The notes below the pieces were generated by a model. It saw only the letters and a list, made by a program, of their open reading frames with translations, was not told the DNA's origin and searched no databases. This document shows positions 1 to 7,404 of a stretch of DNA of 64,000 nt, one piece after another; the first letter of the stretch is position 1, and each line of letters begins with the position of its first letter. Source of the stretch: Halobacterium sp. DL1 (lineage in GTDB: Archaea; Halobacteriota; Halobacteria; Halobacteriales; Halobacteriaceae); contig CP007060.1 in the NCBI GenBank assembly GCA_000230955.3, forward strand, positions 1,302,001-1,366,000, given 5' to 3'. A program made the position numbers and the translations under genes.

Positions 1-360
1 GTACAGACCGAGCCGGACCACGCCAGCGGCGACGAACAGCGCACAGACGCCGACCGCGAGCAGCGCCCGGGGTTCTCCGAATCCCCAGTTGTCGCCCACG
101 TGGGCCACTACGAGGAACGCGGGCGCGACGCCGAACGACGCCACGTCGGCGAGCGAGTCGAGATGTTCCCCGGCAGGCGTCGAGCCGTACCGCCGCGCGA
201 GAAGGCCGTCGAGGCCGTCCGCGATGGCCGCGAGCAGCACCAGTCGCGCCGCGAGTTCTACGTCGACGGTCGCCGCGACGACCGCCACGAAGCCGAGCGC
301 CGCGTTCGCCGACGTGACGGCGTCCGCGACGCCCAACCGGCCGACGAACCGGGGGTGCAT
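1..360 (-). CDS. CDP-alcohol phosphatidyltransferase, probably archaetidylserine synthase (partial)
   Basis: The first 120 residues are present; the C-terminus lies beyond the window edge. Around residues 47-72 the protein shows the CDP-alcohol phosphotransferase signature: DGLDGLLAR, then G, then LDSLAD followed by VASFG, with the four metal-binding aspartates intact. Hydrophobic segments flank the motif, as expected of this integral membrane family, which transfers a phosphatidyl (here archaetidyl) group from a CDP-lipid to an alcohol. The DSLADVASFG stretch resembles serine-type enzymes (PssA), so archaetidylserine synthase is the best call; an inositol-phosphate enzyme is less likely. The ATG at 360 is the only plausible start and is divergent from the halocyanin gene. 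Confidence 0.8.
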   Translation of the reverse strand, partial: MHPRFVGRLGVADAVTSANAALGFVAVVAATVDVELAARLVLLAAIADGLDGLLARRYGSTPAGEHLDSLADVASFGVAPAFLVVAHVGDNWGFGEPRALLAVGVCALFVAAGVVRLGLY

Positions 361-454
361 GGTTCGCTCATGACGACAGGCGTGCTTACGTGTTTACATC
401 CGTGGTCCGCCCCGTCCGTGGCCGCCGCCCGCGCAGTCGACGCGGACCGCGGCG

Positions 455-463
455 CCTATATGG
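455..463 (+). promoter_or_regulatory. TATA-like box of the halocyanin gene
   Basis: The sequence CCTATATGG is centred about 26 nt before the ATG at 485, which predicts a leaderless or nearly leaderless transcript, common in haloarchaea. Confidence 0.5.
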
Positions 464-484
464 GTCACGTGCCGACTGTCGACT

Positions 485-934
485 ATGCAACGCCGGGCGT
501 TCCTCGCCGCCGGCACGGGCCTCGCGACGACTGCTCTCGCCGGCTGTATCGGCCCCTCTCTCGGCTCGACGGACTACGACATCGGGATGCAGTCCAACGC
601 GTTCGTCCCCGAACCCCGCGTCGAGGGCGAGGACCCGCCGACGTTCGCGGCCTCGGTCGGTGAGACGGTCGTCTGGGCGAACAGCGGCTCCCGCAACCAC
701 ACGGTGACCGCCTACGACGACGGCGTTCCCGAGAGCGCGGACTACTTCGCCTCCGGCGGCTTCGAGAACGAGACGGCCGCTCGCGAGGCGTGGGCGAAGA
801 GCGTCGACGGCGGCGGAATCGTCCGTCCCGGCCAGACGTACGAACACTCCTTCGAGTTGCCTGGCGACTACTACTACGTCTGTATCCCCCACGAGGCTGC
901 GGGGATGATCGGAAAAGTCGTCGTCAGCGAGTAG
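485..934 (+). CDS. halocyanin-like blue copper lipoprotein
   Basis: A 149-residue cupredoxin. The N-terminus has a twin-arginine start (MQRRAFLAAG) and the lipobox LAGC near residue 20, so the product is probably Tat-exported and lipid-anchored on the outer face. The type 1 copper ligands can be followed: a histidine in NHTVTAYD, then C, H and M within CIPHEAAGM near the C-terminus. The family carries electrons between membrane complexes. A TATA-like box stands about 26 nt upstream. The gene is monocistronic and convergent with rps3ae. Confidence 0.88.
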   Translation: MQRRAFLAAGTGLATTALAGCIGPSLGSTDYDIGMQSNAFVPEPRVEGEDPPTFAASVGETVVWANSGSRNHTVTAYDDGVPESADYFASGGFENETAAREAWAKSVDGGGIVRPGQTYEHSFELPGDYYYVCIPHEAAGMIGKVVVSE

Positions 935-955
935 TACGCGTCGGTCGAAGACCGG

Positions 956-1588
956 TCAGGCCTCGACTTCGTCTTCGTCGACGTCGACCGCGGTCTCCTC
1001 CTCCTCGTACACTTCTTCGGGGTGGGCTTCCAGCGTGGCCTTCTGGACCTCGACCCGGCGGAGTGGGTAGATGGTGTTGGCCTCGCCGTAGATTGCCGAT
1101 GAGAGACGACCCTCGATGACGGAGTCGATGAGCGCCTCGAAGGTGCGCTCCTCGCCAGCTTCCTCCACGAGGTCGATCATCGTGCGGCGGATGGCCTTCT
1201 GCTGGCTCTGGTCGGCCTGCTTGGTCGTGTAGGCGACCGGCTGGACCTTCACGCGGTAGTCGTCGGTCGTGAGGACCGTGATGGTCGCCTCGATCTTCGA
1301 CGAGCCGCGGCGCACGAGACTGCGCTTGTAGTCCCGCGTGAGTTCGTGCTTGACGAACTGCGTCGACGCGGTGTCGCTGCCGACGTCGCTCACCTGGAAG
1401 GTGAGTTTGACGTTGTTCTCGCCGCCGTCGGCGAGTTCGCTCATCGTCGTCTCGATGGTTCGGTCGTAGACCTGTTCTGGCTCCTCTGCGGGGGTCTCGC
1501 CGAGCTCCTGCCGGTCGAACTCCTCTGGCGCGAGCACGGTGTACCACCGCTTCTCCTGGTTCTGCTTGGATACGGAACGTTCGCTCAT
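956..1588 (-). CDS. rps3ae: 30S ribosomal protein S3Ae (eS1)
   Basis: A 210-residue protein beginning MSERSVSKQNQEK and ending in an acidic tail. It matches the archaeal/eukaryotic S3Ae (eS1) family, a small-subunit protein near the mRNA exit. Recognisable stretches include RRMIDLVEEAG-type helices and TIYPLRRVEVQK near the C-terminus. Longer upstream readings are possible in this frame, but the ATG at 1588 overlaps the pcc1 stop by 4 bp (ATGA) and gives the expected family length. It is the last gene of the operon rps15 - recJ-like - pcc1 - rps3ae, a conserved haloarchaeal order. Confidence 0.93.
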   Translation of the reverse strand: MSERSVSKQNQEKRWYTVLAPEEFDRQELGETPAEEPEQVYDRTIETTMSELADGGENNVKLTFQVSDVGSDTASTQFVKHELTRDYKRSLVRRGSSKIEATITVLTTDDYRVKVQPVAYTTKQADQSQQKAIRRTMIDLVEEAGEERTFEALIDSVIEGRLSSAIYGEANTIYPLRRVEVQKATLEAHPEEVYEEEETAVDVDEDEVEA

Positions 1589-1851
1589 GATTGGTGTGTT
1601 GTGTGTCGTTCGGCGTGCTCTGCAACTTCGGTCGCCACCGTGACGTTGACGACGTAGTCGTCGAGGGTCGACGCGAGGCCGGCGGTGTCGTCGCGCTCGA
1701 TGCGCGTGACGACGGTGCCGCTCTCGCCCGACGAACTGGCTTCGTCGCGCTCTACGCGCGTCTCCATCTCGGTGGTGTTGTCCGGGCGAACCGAGCGCGC
1801 GACGATCTCGGGGTCCGCAACGTCGGTGCGGACGGTCGCCGTGCGCGTCAT
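1585..1851 (-). CDS. pcc1: KEOPS complex subunit Pcc1
   Basis: An 88-residue protein with the Pcc1-type alternation of beta strands and helices (MTRTATVRTDVADPEIVARS at the start, ASTLDDYVVNVTVATEVAE near the end). Pcc1 is the dimerisation subunit of KEOPS, which with Kae1, Bud32 and Cgi121 makes the t6A modification of ANN-decoding tRNAs. The gene lies between the RecJ-like gene and rps3ae with 4-bp overlaps on both sides, the typical haloarchaeal context, and this supports the call for such a short protein. The other KEOPS genes are not in this window. Confidence 0.82.
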   Translation of the reverse strand: MTRTATVRTDVADPEIVARSVRPDNTTEMETRVERDEASSSGESGTVVTRIERDDTAGLASTLDDYVVNVTVATEVAEHAERHTTHQS

Positions 1852-2912
1852 AGTTCACCCCGGACGGTCTCTACGAGGGACGCTTCGTCCTCGACGCGCG
1901 CGATGGCGACGGACGGCGAACCGACGCCGTTCGGCAGCACGTCGCGCGCGTCTTCGTCGGTCGTCGCGAGCGCAGCGGTGCCGTCACCGACGACGAGCGC
2001 CGCGGGTTCGGCCGACCGGTAGTCTCTGACGAGACGGGCGACGGTCGGATTGGCCGTGTCGGCGTTCGCCACGACCACGCCCTTGTGTCGGGCGGGGTCG
2101 GCGGCGCGGACTGCTGCGTGCGCGTCCACGGCGTGCGAGCGCCACGCGTCGAGCGCGGGCGTGCCGTCGACGCTCCCGAGCGCGAGAGCGACCCCGAGGC
2201 CGGGGGCGTCCCACGCCAGCGCACCGAGCACGTCGGCGTACCCTTCGACCGTCTCGAAGGGGCCGTCCGGCGTCTCGTGCGGGCGGAGCGCGTCACTCAC
2301 GCGTTCTGCCGCGCGGGCCTCTCCCCCGTCTGTCGCGTCGAGCGCGACCACGGAGGCGAGTCTGCGCCGCGCGTCGTCGTCGAGGTCCGCCGGCAGGCCG
2401 AGTTCGGCGAGGGTCGCGCCCGCCGCCTGCTCGTCCCCCGAGAACGACGCGTGTAGCAACGTCGTGTGCGCCAGGCCCGCCGCGAGGTCCGCGGTCGGGA
2501 CGCCGACGCCCGGTCGCCGACCGAGGTCGGCGGCTTCGCGAACGTTGCTGGACGGCTCACCACCGTCGGCGAGCGCGCCCGCGAACGCCAGCAGTGGACT
2601 CGGTGACGCACCGAGTTCCCGGGCCGCGTCGTAGGCTTCGTTGGCGGCGTCAGCCGCGAACGATGCGTCAGCGGCCGGCGTCTCGACCCCGACAGTGACG
2701 TGGGTCGCGTCGGCGACGTCCGGAGCCGGAGCCGTTCGAGCCACGCGCACCTGGTACGGTGCGTCGCGCTCGTCGCAGGCCCCCGCCAGCATCGCGGCGG
2801 CCGCGAGGCTCCCGCCGGTCGGCGCGGCCGTCACGCGGACGAACTCCGCGTCGGCGAGCGCCGAGACGGCGTCGGGCTCCGTCGTCGCTGTACTGCGTCC
2901 CGTCGTCGCCAT
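1848..2912 (-). CDS. RecJ/DHH-superfamily-like protein without the canonical catalytic motif
   Basis: A 354-residue acidic, alanine-rich protein. Its place directly after rps15 and before pcc1 is where archaea often encode RecJ-like or GAN-like DHH proteins. The N-terminal strand-loop-helix (VRVTAAPTGGSLAAAAML, about residues 25-42) fits the position of the DHH motif I, but the usual H-x-D-x-D-G is replaced by AAPTGG, and no DHH triad is found further on. The family assignment rests mainly on context and fold pattern; if right, this is probably a non-catalytic partner or scaffold. It overlaps pcc1 by 4 bp and abuts rps15. Confidence 0.65.
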   Translation of the reverse strand: MATTGRSTATTEPDAVSALADAEFVRVTAAPTGGSLAAAAMLAGACDERDAPYQVRVARTAPAPDVADATHVTVGVETPAADASFAADAANEAYDAARELGASPSPLLAFAGALADGGEPSSNVREAADLGRRPGVGVPTADLAAGLAHTTLLHASFSGDEQAAGATLAELGLPADLDDDARRRLASVVALDATDGGEARAAERVSDALRPHETPDGPFETVEGYADVLGALAWDAPGLGVALALGSVDGTPALDAWRSHAVDAHAAVRAADPARHKGVVVANADTANPTVARLVRDYRSAEPAALVVGDGTAALATTDEDARDVLPNGVGSPSVAIARVEDEASLVETVRGEL

Positions 2913-3377
2913 CTACTCGAGCAGTTCCTTCGCGTTCTCGTGGGAGTACTTGAAGTCCTGGTCGAGTTCGTCGCCCCGGTAGTAGTTTACGAGGCGGCGG
3001 ATCTTCGACTGCGTGTTCTGCAGTGCGCGCTTGTTCTGGTGGTCCTGTCCGTTCTCCTCGACGTGCTCGTAGAGGCGGACGGCCTTCTCCAGGAGGTTCC
3101 GGAGGTCCTCGGGAATCTCGGCGTCTGCGTCGTTCTCCTCGAGAATCTCGGTGACCTTCTTCCCTGTCGCCAGTTTCACGTCCGGAACCGGCGTGCCCTG
3201 CACGCCCTCGTCGCGAAGCTTCAGGCCGATCTGGGAGGGGTCGTGCCCCTGCTCGGCCAGCTCCACGACGCGGTCCTCGACTGCGTCTTCGTCTACGTCG
3301 CTCCACTCCGGTGGTTCGTCTGCCGTCGGGCGGTCCGAACCGGAGGACCCGCGACGGCGCGTGTGCATTCGTGCCAT
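2913..3377 (-). CDS. rps15: 30S ribosomal protein S15 (uS15)
   Basis: A 154-residue archaeal S15 starting MARMHTRRRG. The archaeal N-terminal extension (PPEWSDVDEDAVEDRVVELA, then QIGLKLRDEGVQG) is followed by the core helices with KRALQNTQSKIRRLVNYYR. It is the first gene of the operon that continues into the RecJ-like gene, pcc1 and rps3ae. Two ATGs are close together (3377 and 3368); the upstream one is chosen because MARMHTRRRG is the usual archaeal beginning. The stop codon directly follows the start of the next gene on the reverse strand. Confidence 0.93.
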   Translation of the reverse strand: MARMHTRRRGSSGSDRPTADEPPEWSDVDEDAVEDRVVELAEQGHDPSQIGLKLRDEGVQGTPVPDVKLATGKKVTEILEENDADAEIPEDLRNLLEKAVRLYEHVEENGQDHQNKRALQNTQSKIRRLVNYYRGDELDQDFKYSHENAKELLE

Positions 3378-3610
3378 TGTTCGGATTGGAACTACACGAA
3401 ACGCTGGCGGCACCCGACGGTGCCACGACACTACCGCAGTCCCAAGCCGCCCCGGCAGCGTGGCGAACAAACGGTGCCACGCACCCGGCGAGCGGCGAGT
3501 CGGATCTACGGCCGTGTGGTTCCCTATCGTCTGCAAAACGCCCGGGCACGTAAAGGGTTTCCATCTCCGTACTGGAGCCCGACACCCCACGTCTGCCGTC
3601 GAATCGCGGG

Positions 3611-3618
3611 GTTTATCA
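3611..3618 (+). promoter_or_regulatory. TATA-like box upstream of tRNA-Ala
   Basis: An AT-rich island (GTTTATCA) in an otherwise GC-rich leader, about 35 nt before the mature tRNA 5' end. The spacing fits an archaeal promoter with a short 5' leader. Confidence 0.4.
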
Positions 3619-3649
3619 GGAACCCCGGGCAAGGAGGAAACGCGTTCGA

Positions 3650-3721
3650 GGGCTCGTAGATCAGTGGTAGATCATCCCCCTGGCACGGGGAAGGCCTCGG
3701 GTTCAAATCCCGACGAGTCCA
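3650..3721 (+). tRNA. tRNA-Ala (anticodon GGC)
   Basis: The cloverleaf folds cleanly. The acceptor strand GGGCTCG pairs with CGAGTCC (one G-U pair), the anticodon stem TCCCC/GGGGA encloses CTGGCAC with anticodon GGC, and the T arm is CGGGTTCAAATCCCG. The discriminator is A at 3721 and CCA is not encoded. A TATA-like TTTATCAG stands about 35 nt upstream. A stretch of accessory-looking genes starts just downstream. Confidence 0.95.
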
Positions 3722-3902
3722 CTCCCGTTCCTTCGCCGTAGTCGGTTTTCGGGTTTCAGCCTATAGCGGGCCGGACGCTCTAACTTTCGTTCGTTACAGT
3801 GTGCTACACACCGGCACGCCGGGACCACGACAATAAGATAAATAGTTGACGAGTGGCATCGAATCCAAGTGTCCAGGGGTCGAATCGAGAGGAGAATACT
3901 AG

Positions 3903-4304
3903 ATGGAGATTACAAATGGCTGTTCGCGACCGTCCGAGGAAGGGCCTGCAGAGTACTTCACCGGTGACGTTCGAATCGATCCCCTGTTCGAGCCGAACGA
4001 CGACGCCCGTGCAGCCGCGCTGAGCGTGACGTTCGAGCCTGGCGCGCGCACGGCCTGGCACACGCATCCACTGGGACAGCGCCTCGTCATCACGAGCGGC
4101 TGTGGGCTCGTCCAGCGCGAAGACGGTCCGATCGAGGAAGTGCGCGCGGGCGATGTCGTCTGGTTCCCGTCGGGAGAGAAACACTGGCACGGCGCACGAC
4201 CAGAGAAGGCCATGACGCACATCGCTATCCAGGAGGAACTCGACGGAGACGCCATCTCCTGGATGGAGCACGTCACCGACGACGAGTACGCGGGTAGCGA
4301 GTAA
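3903..4304 (+). CDS. cupin-domain protein
   Basis: A 133-residue single-domain cupin. Motif 1 reads [17 protein letters not shown] (about residues 52-68) with two histidines and G-x-G spacing, and motif 2 reads [16 protein letters not shown] (about 84-99) with further histidines, so a metal site is likely. It resembles small cupins grouped with quercetin- or mandelonitrile-type enzymes, but the substrate cannot be read from the sequence. An AT-rich stretch at 3831-3848 may hold its promoter. It is the first gene after tRNA-Ala and stands alone. Confidence 0.78.
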   Translation: MEITNGCSRPSEEGPAEYFTGDVRIDPLFEPNDDARAAALSVTFEPGARTAWHTHPLGQRLVITSGCGLVQREDGPIEEVRAGDVVWFPSGEKHWHGARPEKAMTHIAIQEELDGDAISWMEHVTDDEYAGSE

Positions 4305-4637
4305 CGCCTGCTGGCTGATTCCCCGTCATTGGTCGCAACCGACGGAACTCGCGAGATGTCCCAGAACGGGTTGTGATTGTCGCGGTTCAGCTTCCGAACC
4401 TCTGGAGAGGCGGGTTGGCATCCTGGCCGCTGCATCCTCTGTTTTGAGGGCGGCATCTGTCCCGGATTTGAATCGGGTATCTTGGGGGCGTGCTGAATAG
4501 GGGTGCATCTCCAGCAGTGACGCTCGGCGGGACCGAGATTACCGCACTGAATAGTACAGCCGGAGTACCTGCCGCGGCAACAGAAGTACGGCTGGGCCTG
4601 CTACGGTGGTTCTCCGTATTCGTCTCTTGCCGACGAT
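4305..4637. other. intergenic region without a supported gene
   Basis: About 330 nt with no convincing coding region. A 60-codon reverse reading frame (4326-4508) shows no recognisable motif. A short T-arm-like palindrome lies at 4461-4477. The AT-richer stretch near 4545-4555 may contain the promoter of the following gene. The segment may be decayed accessory DNA. Confidence 0.4.
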
Positions 4638-4973
4638 ATGGGTATTGTCGCCGACTTCAGTGTCCCAACCGACGCCTGGTGTCTCGGCGAAACTCAGGCA
4701 GCGCTTCCGACGGCCACCGTGGAACTCGACCGCTTCGTCGCCCACAATCCAGAGTACGTAATGCCGTTCCTCTGGGTCCTGGACACCACTCCAGACGCGT
4801 TCGAAGAGGCAGTACTCACCGACCCGACAGTCGAGAGTGCCACCGTCACCGGCTCCTTCGATGGTGCCCACCTCTATCAAATCGGCTGGACAGACGTCGT
4901 GAGTGACCGCCTCCGCACTATCGTCGACCACGATGGAGTCATTCTCAACGCGCTTGGCTCTGGCGAACGTTGA
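4638..4973 (+). CDS. Bat-type (bacterio-opsin activator) regulator fragment lacking the HTH domain
   Basis: 111 residues that match the N-terminal sensing part of haloarchaeal Bat/HTH-10 regulators: MGIVADFSVPTDAWCLGE, then TVELDRFVAH and VMPFLWVLD. Full-length members run to about 215 residues and end in an HTH-10 domain; here the frame ends at residue 111 (LNALGSGER then TGA), and the following codons run into another stop within a few triplets. The DNA-binding half is therefore missing rather than frameshifted. It may be a gene remnant or a stand-alone sensor domain. A complete relative lies 660 nt further on, on the other strand (5635-6294). Confidence 0.7.
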   Translation: MGIVADFSVPTDAWCLGETQAALPTATVELDRFVAHNPEYVMPFLWVLDTTPDAFEEAVLTDPTVESATVTGSFDGAHLYQIGWTDVVSDRLRTIVDHDGVILNALGSGER

Positions 4974-5059
4974 ACGAAGCCATCGTAGTGGCAACTACTG
5001 GCAGGAAGCGAGCGTAAGGGCGGCTCTGCCAGTGGCTGCGAGTGGTTCTCTGGGTTCGT

Positions 5060-5200
5060 TCAGTCGTGGTTGCTTGGGATACTGAACTCGGTGCCGCCAC
5101 AGTTCGGGCACGCGTCGTGAACTGAAACGACCTCGCCATCCCGGGCTCGCGCCGCCCACCGCCGCCGGCAGTCGTCGCATCTGACCGTCAACGAGGCCAT
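5060..5200 (-). CDS. small zinc-ribbon protein (46 residues)
   Basis: A short gene of 46 codons plus stop. It reads MASLTVRCDDCRRRWAARA and continues to DACPNCGGTEFSIPSNHD. Two CxxC knuckles (CDDC near residue 8 and CPNC near 31) predict one structural zinc. Small CPxCG-type zinc proteins are numerous in haloarchaea and mostly uncharacterised. It lies 5 nt downstream of the HalOD1 gene on the same strand, so the two are probably co-transcribed. Confidence 0.6.
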   Translation of the reverse strand: MASLTVRCDDCRRRWAARARDGEVVSVHDACPNCGGTEFSIPSNHD

Positions 5201-5205
5201 CGTGG

Positions 5206-5559
5206 TTACGCCTGGGAGTCCTCTCCCGGTTCGACGATGACGGTTCCGTGGCCATTGACGGTGACGACCTGGTCGGCGTATTCGAAGGCGAGGGAGCTCT
5301 CACCCTGGCCTGGCCCGTCGGGTGCAGCGGAGAAGAGCCCATCGAGGGCGTCGGGGTCGAGAACGGAATACAGCGGCGGCAACTCCAGGGGACCCATTCC
5401 GGTGGCGGTCGCCACGGCGGTGACGACTGCCTCAGTTGCCGGGTGTGTTTGCTGGTCGAACTCCGCCCGATAACTCTCAGTCGGCTCGTGATACTCTATG
5501 TGGGTGGCAGCCGTAGAATCCGCGAGATCTCGACCGGCAGGTCCCTCTCCGAGAGTCAT
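5206..5559 (-). CDS. HalOD1 (halobacterial output domain) protein
   Basis: A 117-residue protein whose C-terminal half carries the HalOD1 pattern PPLYSVLDPDALDGLF, followed by a beta-strand stretch with VTVNGHGTVIVEPG at the end. HalOD1 is a putative output domain of haloarchaeal signalling; its biochemical role is unknown. The start at 5559 is chosen over a longer reading from 5616 because that upstream ATG lies inside a TATA-like box (5616-5622), which would place transcription initiation near 5590. The zinc-ribbon gene follows after 5 nt. The neighbouring Bat-type regulator is on the same strand, upstream. Confidence 0.75.
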   Translation of the reverse strand: MTLGEGPAGRDLADSTAATHIEYHEPTESYRAEFDQQTHPATEAVVTAVATATGMGPLELPPLYSVLDPDALDGLFSAAPDGPGQGESSLAFEYADQVVTVNGHGTVIVEPGEDSQA

Positions 5560-5615
5560 TGACCTAGGAGTATGCTTGAGCGCCGGGTGTAGATTGCTTC
5601 TTCGTGTGAGCGGCA

Positions 5616-5622
5616 TTTATAT
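5616..5622 (-). promoter_or_regulatory. TATA-like box of the HalOD1 gene
   Basis: On the reverse strand the sequence reads CCATATAAATG, a strong archaeal TATA box only about 12 nt past the stop codon of the Bat-type gene. It gives the HalOD1 and zinc-ribbon pair its own promoter and rules against the longer HalOD1 start. Confidence 0.55.
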
Positions 5623-5634
5623 GGAATGTGGTGA

Positions 5635-6294
5635 TCAGTCGGCGGAACTGGCCAGAGTGCTGCCGATGAGGTGATCAATGCCCCGTCGGAGGCGCGACCC
5701 GAAGGACTGCCCGGTAATCCCGACTTCAGCAGCGAGGTCCTTGAGGGAGGCCTCCCGTGGTGAGTGGTAGTACCCCCGCTCGTAGGCGAGCAGGAGCGCT
5801 TCTCGCTGGGCGTCAGTCAGGGCGTACTCGGCCCCGCTTCTGAGTGCGGCAACCGAGTGGAGCGAGGCCAGTTTGACGGGGATGCCGTGGTCGCGGCAGT
5901 ACTGCTGGAACGCGGAGATTCCCTCACGGGTGTCGCTCCGGACCTCGAACGTCCAACTCCCCTCTGACCCGGCGCCGGAGACGAGCGTCACGCTCGTCTC
6001 GGTGATGGCTCTGAGCACGCCGTGGTGAGTGGGGACCCAGTCGACGCGCAGCAGATACTCGTCGTCAATCTGGTCGACGAGGGTGACGGCTTTCACGTCG
6101 GCGTGGCTGGACGCCGTGGCTACGATTCGTTTCTGCTCCGTGGAGCTTGCCCCTCGAACCCAGACGTAGGGAATGAGCGCGTGGTTGGTCGGGACGATGC
6201 GCTCCAGTTCGACGGTCACGCTGGGGAACTCTGTGAAGAGGCTTCCCAGGGGGAACGACTCGGACGGGATCGTGAACTCGCCAACCGTCGCCAT
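5635..6294 (-). CDS. Bat-type HTH-10 transcriptional regulator
   Basis: A complete 219-residue haloarchaeal regulator of the bacterio-opsin activator type. The N-terminal sensor part (MATVGEFTIPSESFPLGSLF, TVELERIVPTN) matches the truncated gene at 4638. The C-terminus has the HTH-10 domain from about residue 160: LTDAQREALLLAYERGYYHS, then LKDLAAEVGITGQSFGSRLR. No PAS or GAF module precedes it. The ligand is unknown. It probably controls nearby genes, such as the HalOD1 and zinc-ribbon pair that starts just downstream. The ATG at 6294 begins the MATVGEF start typical of the family. Confidence 0.85.
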   Translation of the reverse strand: MATVGEFTIPSESFPLGSLFTEFPSVTVELERIVPTNHALIPYVWVRGASSTEQKRIVATASSHADVKAVTLVDQIDDEYLLRVDWVPTHHGVLRAITETSVTLVSGAGSEGSWTFEVRSDTREGISAFQQYCRDHGIPVKLASLHSVAALRSGAEYALTDAQREALLLAYERGYYHSPREASLKDLAAEVGITGQSFGSRLRRGIDHLIGSTLASSAD

Positions 6295-6557
6295 AGTCGA
6301 ACTACGGCGCCCGGTGTGATAAGGAGTGGCATGCAACTCATAGTCGTACGCTGGTTGCCCCTCCTGACGGGGTCACTGGCCCACTTGGACGTGACCGCGA
6401 AGCGACGACGCTATCACTTCCGACGACCGGAGAAGGAACAGTTTACGTCCCACTGGCCAGTAGCGCACCCAGTGACCGACCGTTCGAACCGGACGGGTGA
6501 CACCCGGGAACGGAGACGCAGGCGCCCTCCATTTCGGCCTCCGCTAGGGGTTCGGCG

Positions 6558-7082
6558 ATGAGCCTCGCTATCGAGGCTCTCGTCGAGGCGGCGACCGGAC
6601 CGCCGGGTCTCGTCCTCATCTTCGTCTACTCGGTGCTGGTCGCGTTCGTGCTCCCGCTACCTGGGGAACTCGTCCTGCTGCCGGCACCACAGATGGAACT
6701 GGGCGTCTCGCCGGCCCTCAGCATCGGGGTCGTCATTCTCGTGAGCGCCGCCGGGAAGGCAGTCGGGAGTCTCGCCGCGTTCCGCATCGGTCGTGGGGCG
6801 GCCAGCGCCCGTCCGGCGCAGTGGCTCCTCGACCGCCTCACCCCTGGTCACGGCGAACCGCAGCGTGGCGGGCCCCTGATGGCCTTCGTCCGCCGGTACG
6901 AGTACCCGGGGCTGGTGGCGCTGCTCTCCGTGCCGCTGATGCCCGACACAGTCGTCATCTACGCCTTCTCCATCCTCAGCGCCGACGACGAGCGACGCCT
7001 CTTCCTCGCCGCCTTCTTCGGCACAATCGGGCGACTGCTGGTGACGCTGGCGCTGGTGACTGGTGCGCTGGCTGTCGTCTGA
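6558..7082 (+). CDS. DedA/VTT-like membrane protein
   Basis: A 174-residue protein with about four to five hydrophobic segments. After an N-terminal membrane span it has PLPGELVLLPAP, like the amphipathic re-entrant loop of VTT/DedA proteins, and SAAGKAVGSLAAFRIGRG at about 63-80, matching the G-x3-G region of that family. These proteins are linked to lipid scrambling or small-molecule transport. The protein is shorter than most DedA members (about 200) but includes the core. The zinc-ribbon gene follows after 60 nt on the same strand. Confidence 0.72.
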   Translation: MSLAIEALVEAATGPPGLVLIFVYSVLVAFVLPLPGELVLLPAPQMELGVSPALSIGVVILVSAAGKAVGSLAAFRIGRGAASARPAQWLLDRLTPGHGEPQRGGPLMAFVRRYEYPGLVALLSVPLMPDTVVIYAFSILSADDERRLFLAAFFGTIGRLLVTLALVTGALAVV

Positions 7083-7142
7083 GAGCGGCCACCGCCGCGA
7101 CCCCGCGACACGCTTACGTGTTCGGTCGCTGTCGGTGGGCGC

Positions 7143-7322
7143 ATGTCCGAGGACCCGCTGTTCTGCGAGAACTGCGAGAAGCACCTGGCCCACGAGGAGG
7201 TTCACAGGGTGGACGGCGTCCCGCAACTCGACCCCGAGACCTTTGAGATGGAGAACCAGGTCGCGGAAGTGTACCAGTGTCGAGGCTGTGGACTCGTCCT
7301 CGGTTTCGACGCGCCCGCCTGA
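7143..7322 (+). CDS. small two-knuckle zinc-ribbon protein (59 residues)
   Basis: A 59-codon gene beginning MSEDPLFCENCEKHLAHEE and ending QCRGCGLVLGFDAPA. Two CxxC pairs (CENC near residue 8, CRGC near 46) predict a single zinc-ribbon. The ATG is well placed after a 60-nt gap and reading-frame quality is typical of haloarchaeal genes. The function is unknown. Confidence 0.62.
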   Translation: MSEDPLFCENCEKHLAHEEVHRVDGVPQLDPETFEMENQVAEVYQCRGCGLVLGFDAPA

Positions 7323-7404
7323 CCGGCGTACGCGGGACGACGCCGCGGCGTTCTGTGGGACCACCAACCTATTTCTCCCCGGTCGCGGAACTTCGGGACG
7401 AACC

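Noticed and set aside
4461-4477. CCCGGATTTGAATCGGG, which resembles a tRNA T arm on the reverse strand.
   Set aside because: Only 17 nt; no acceptor or anticodon arm can be folded around it, so it cannot be called a tRNA remnant.
4326-4508. A 60-codon reverse reading frame after the cupin gene.
   Set aside because: No recognised family, no promoter, and composition unlike nearby haloarchaeal proteins; it most likely arises by chance.
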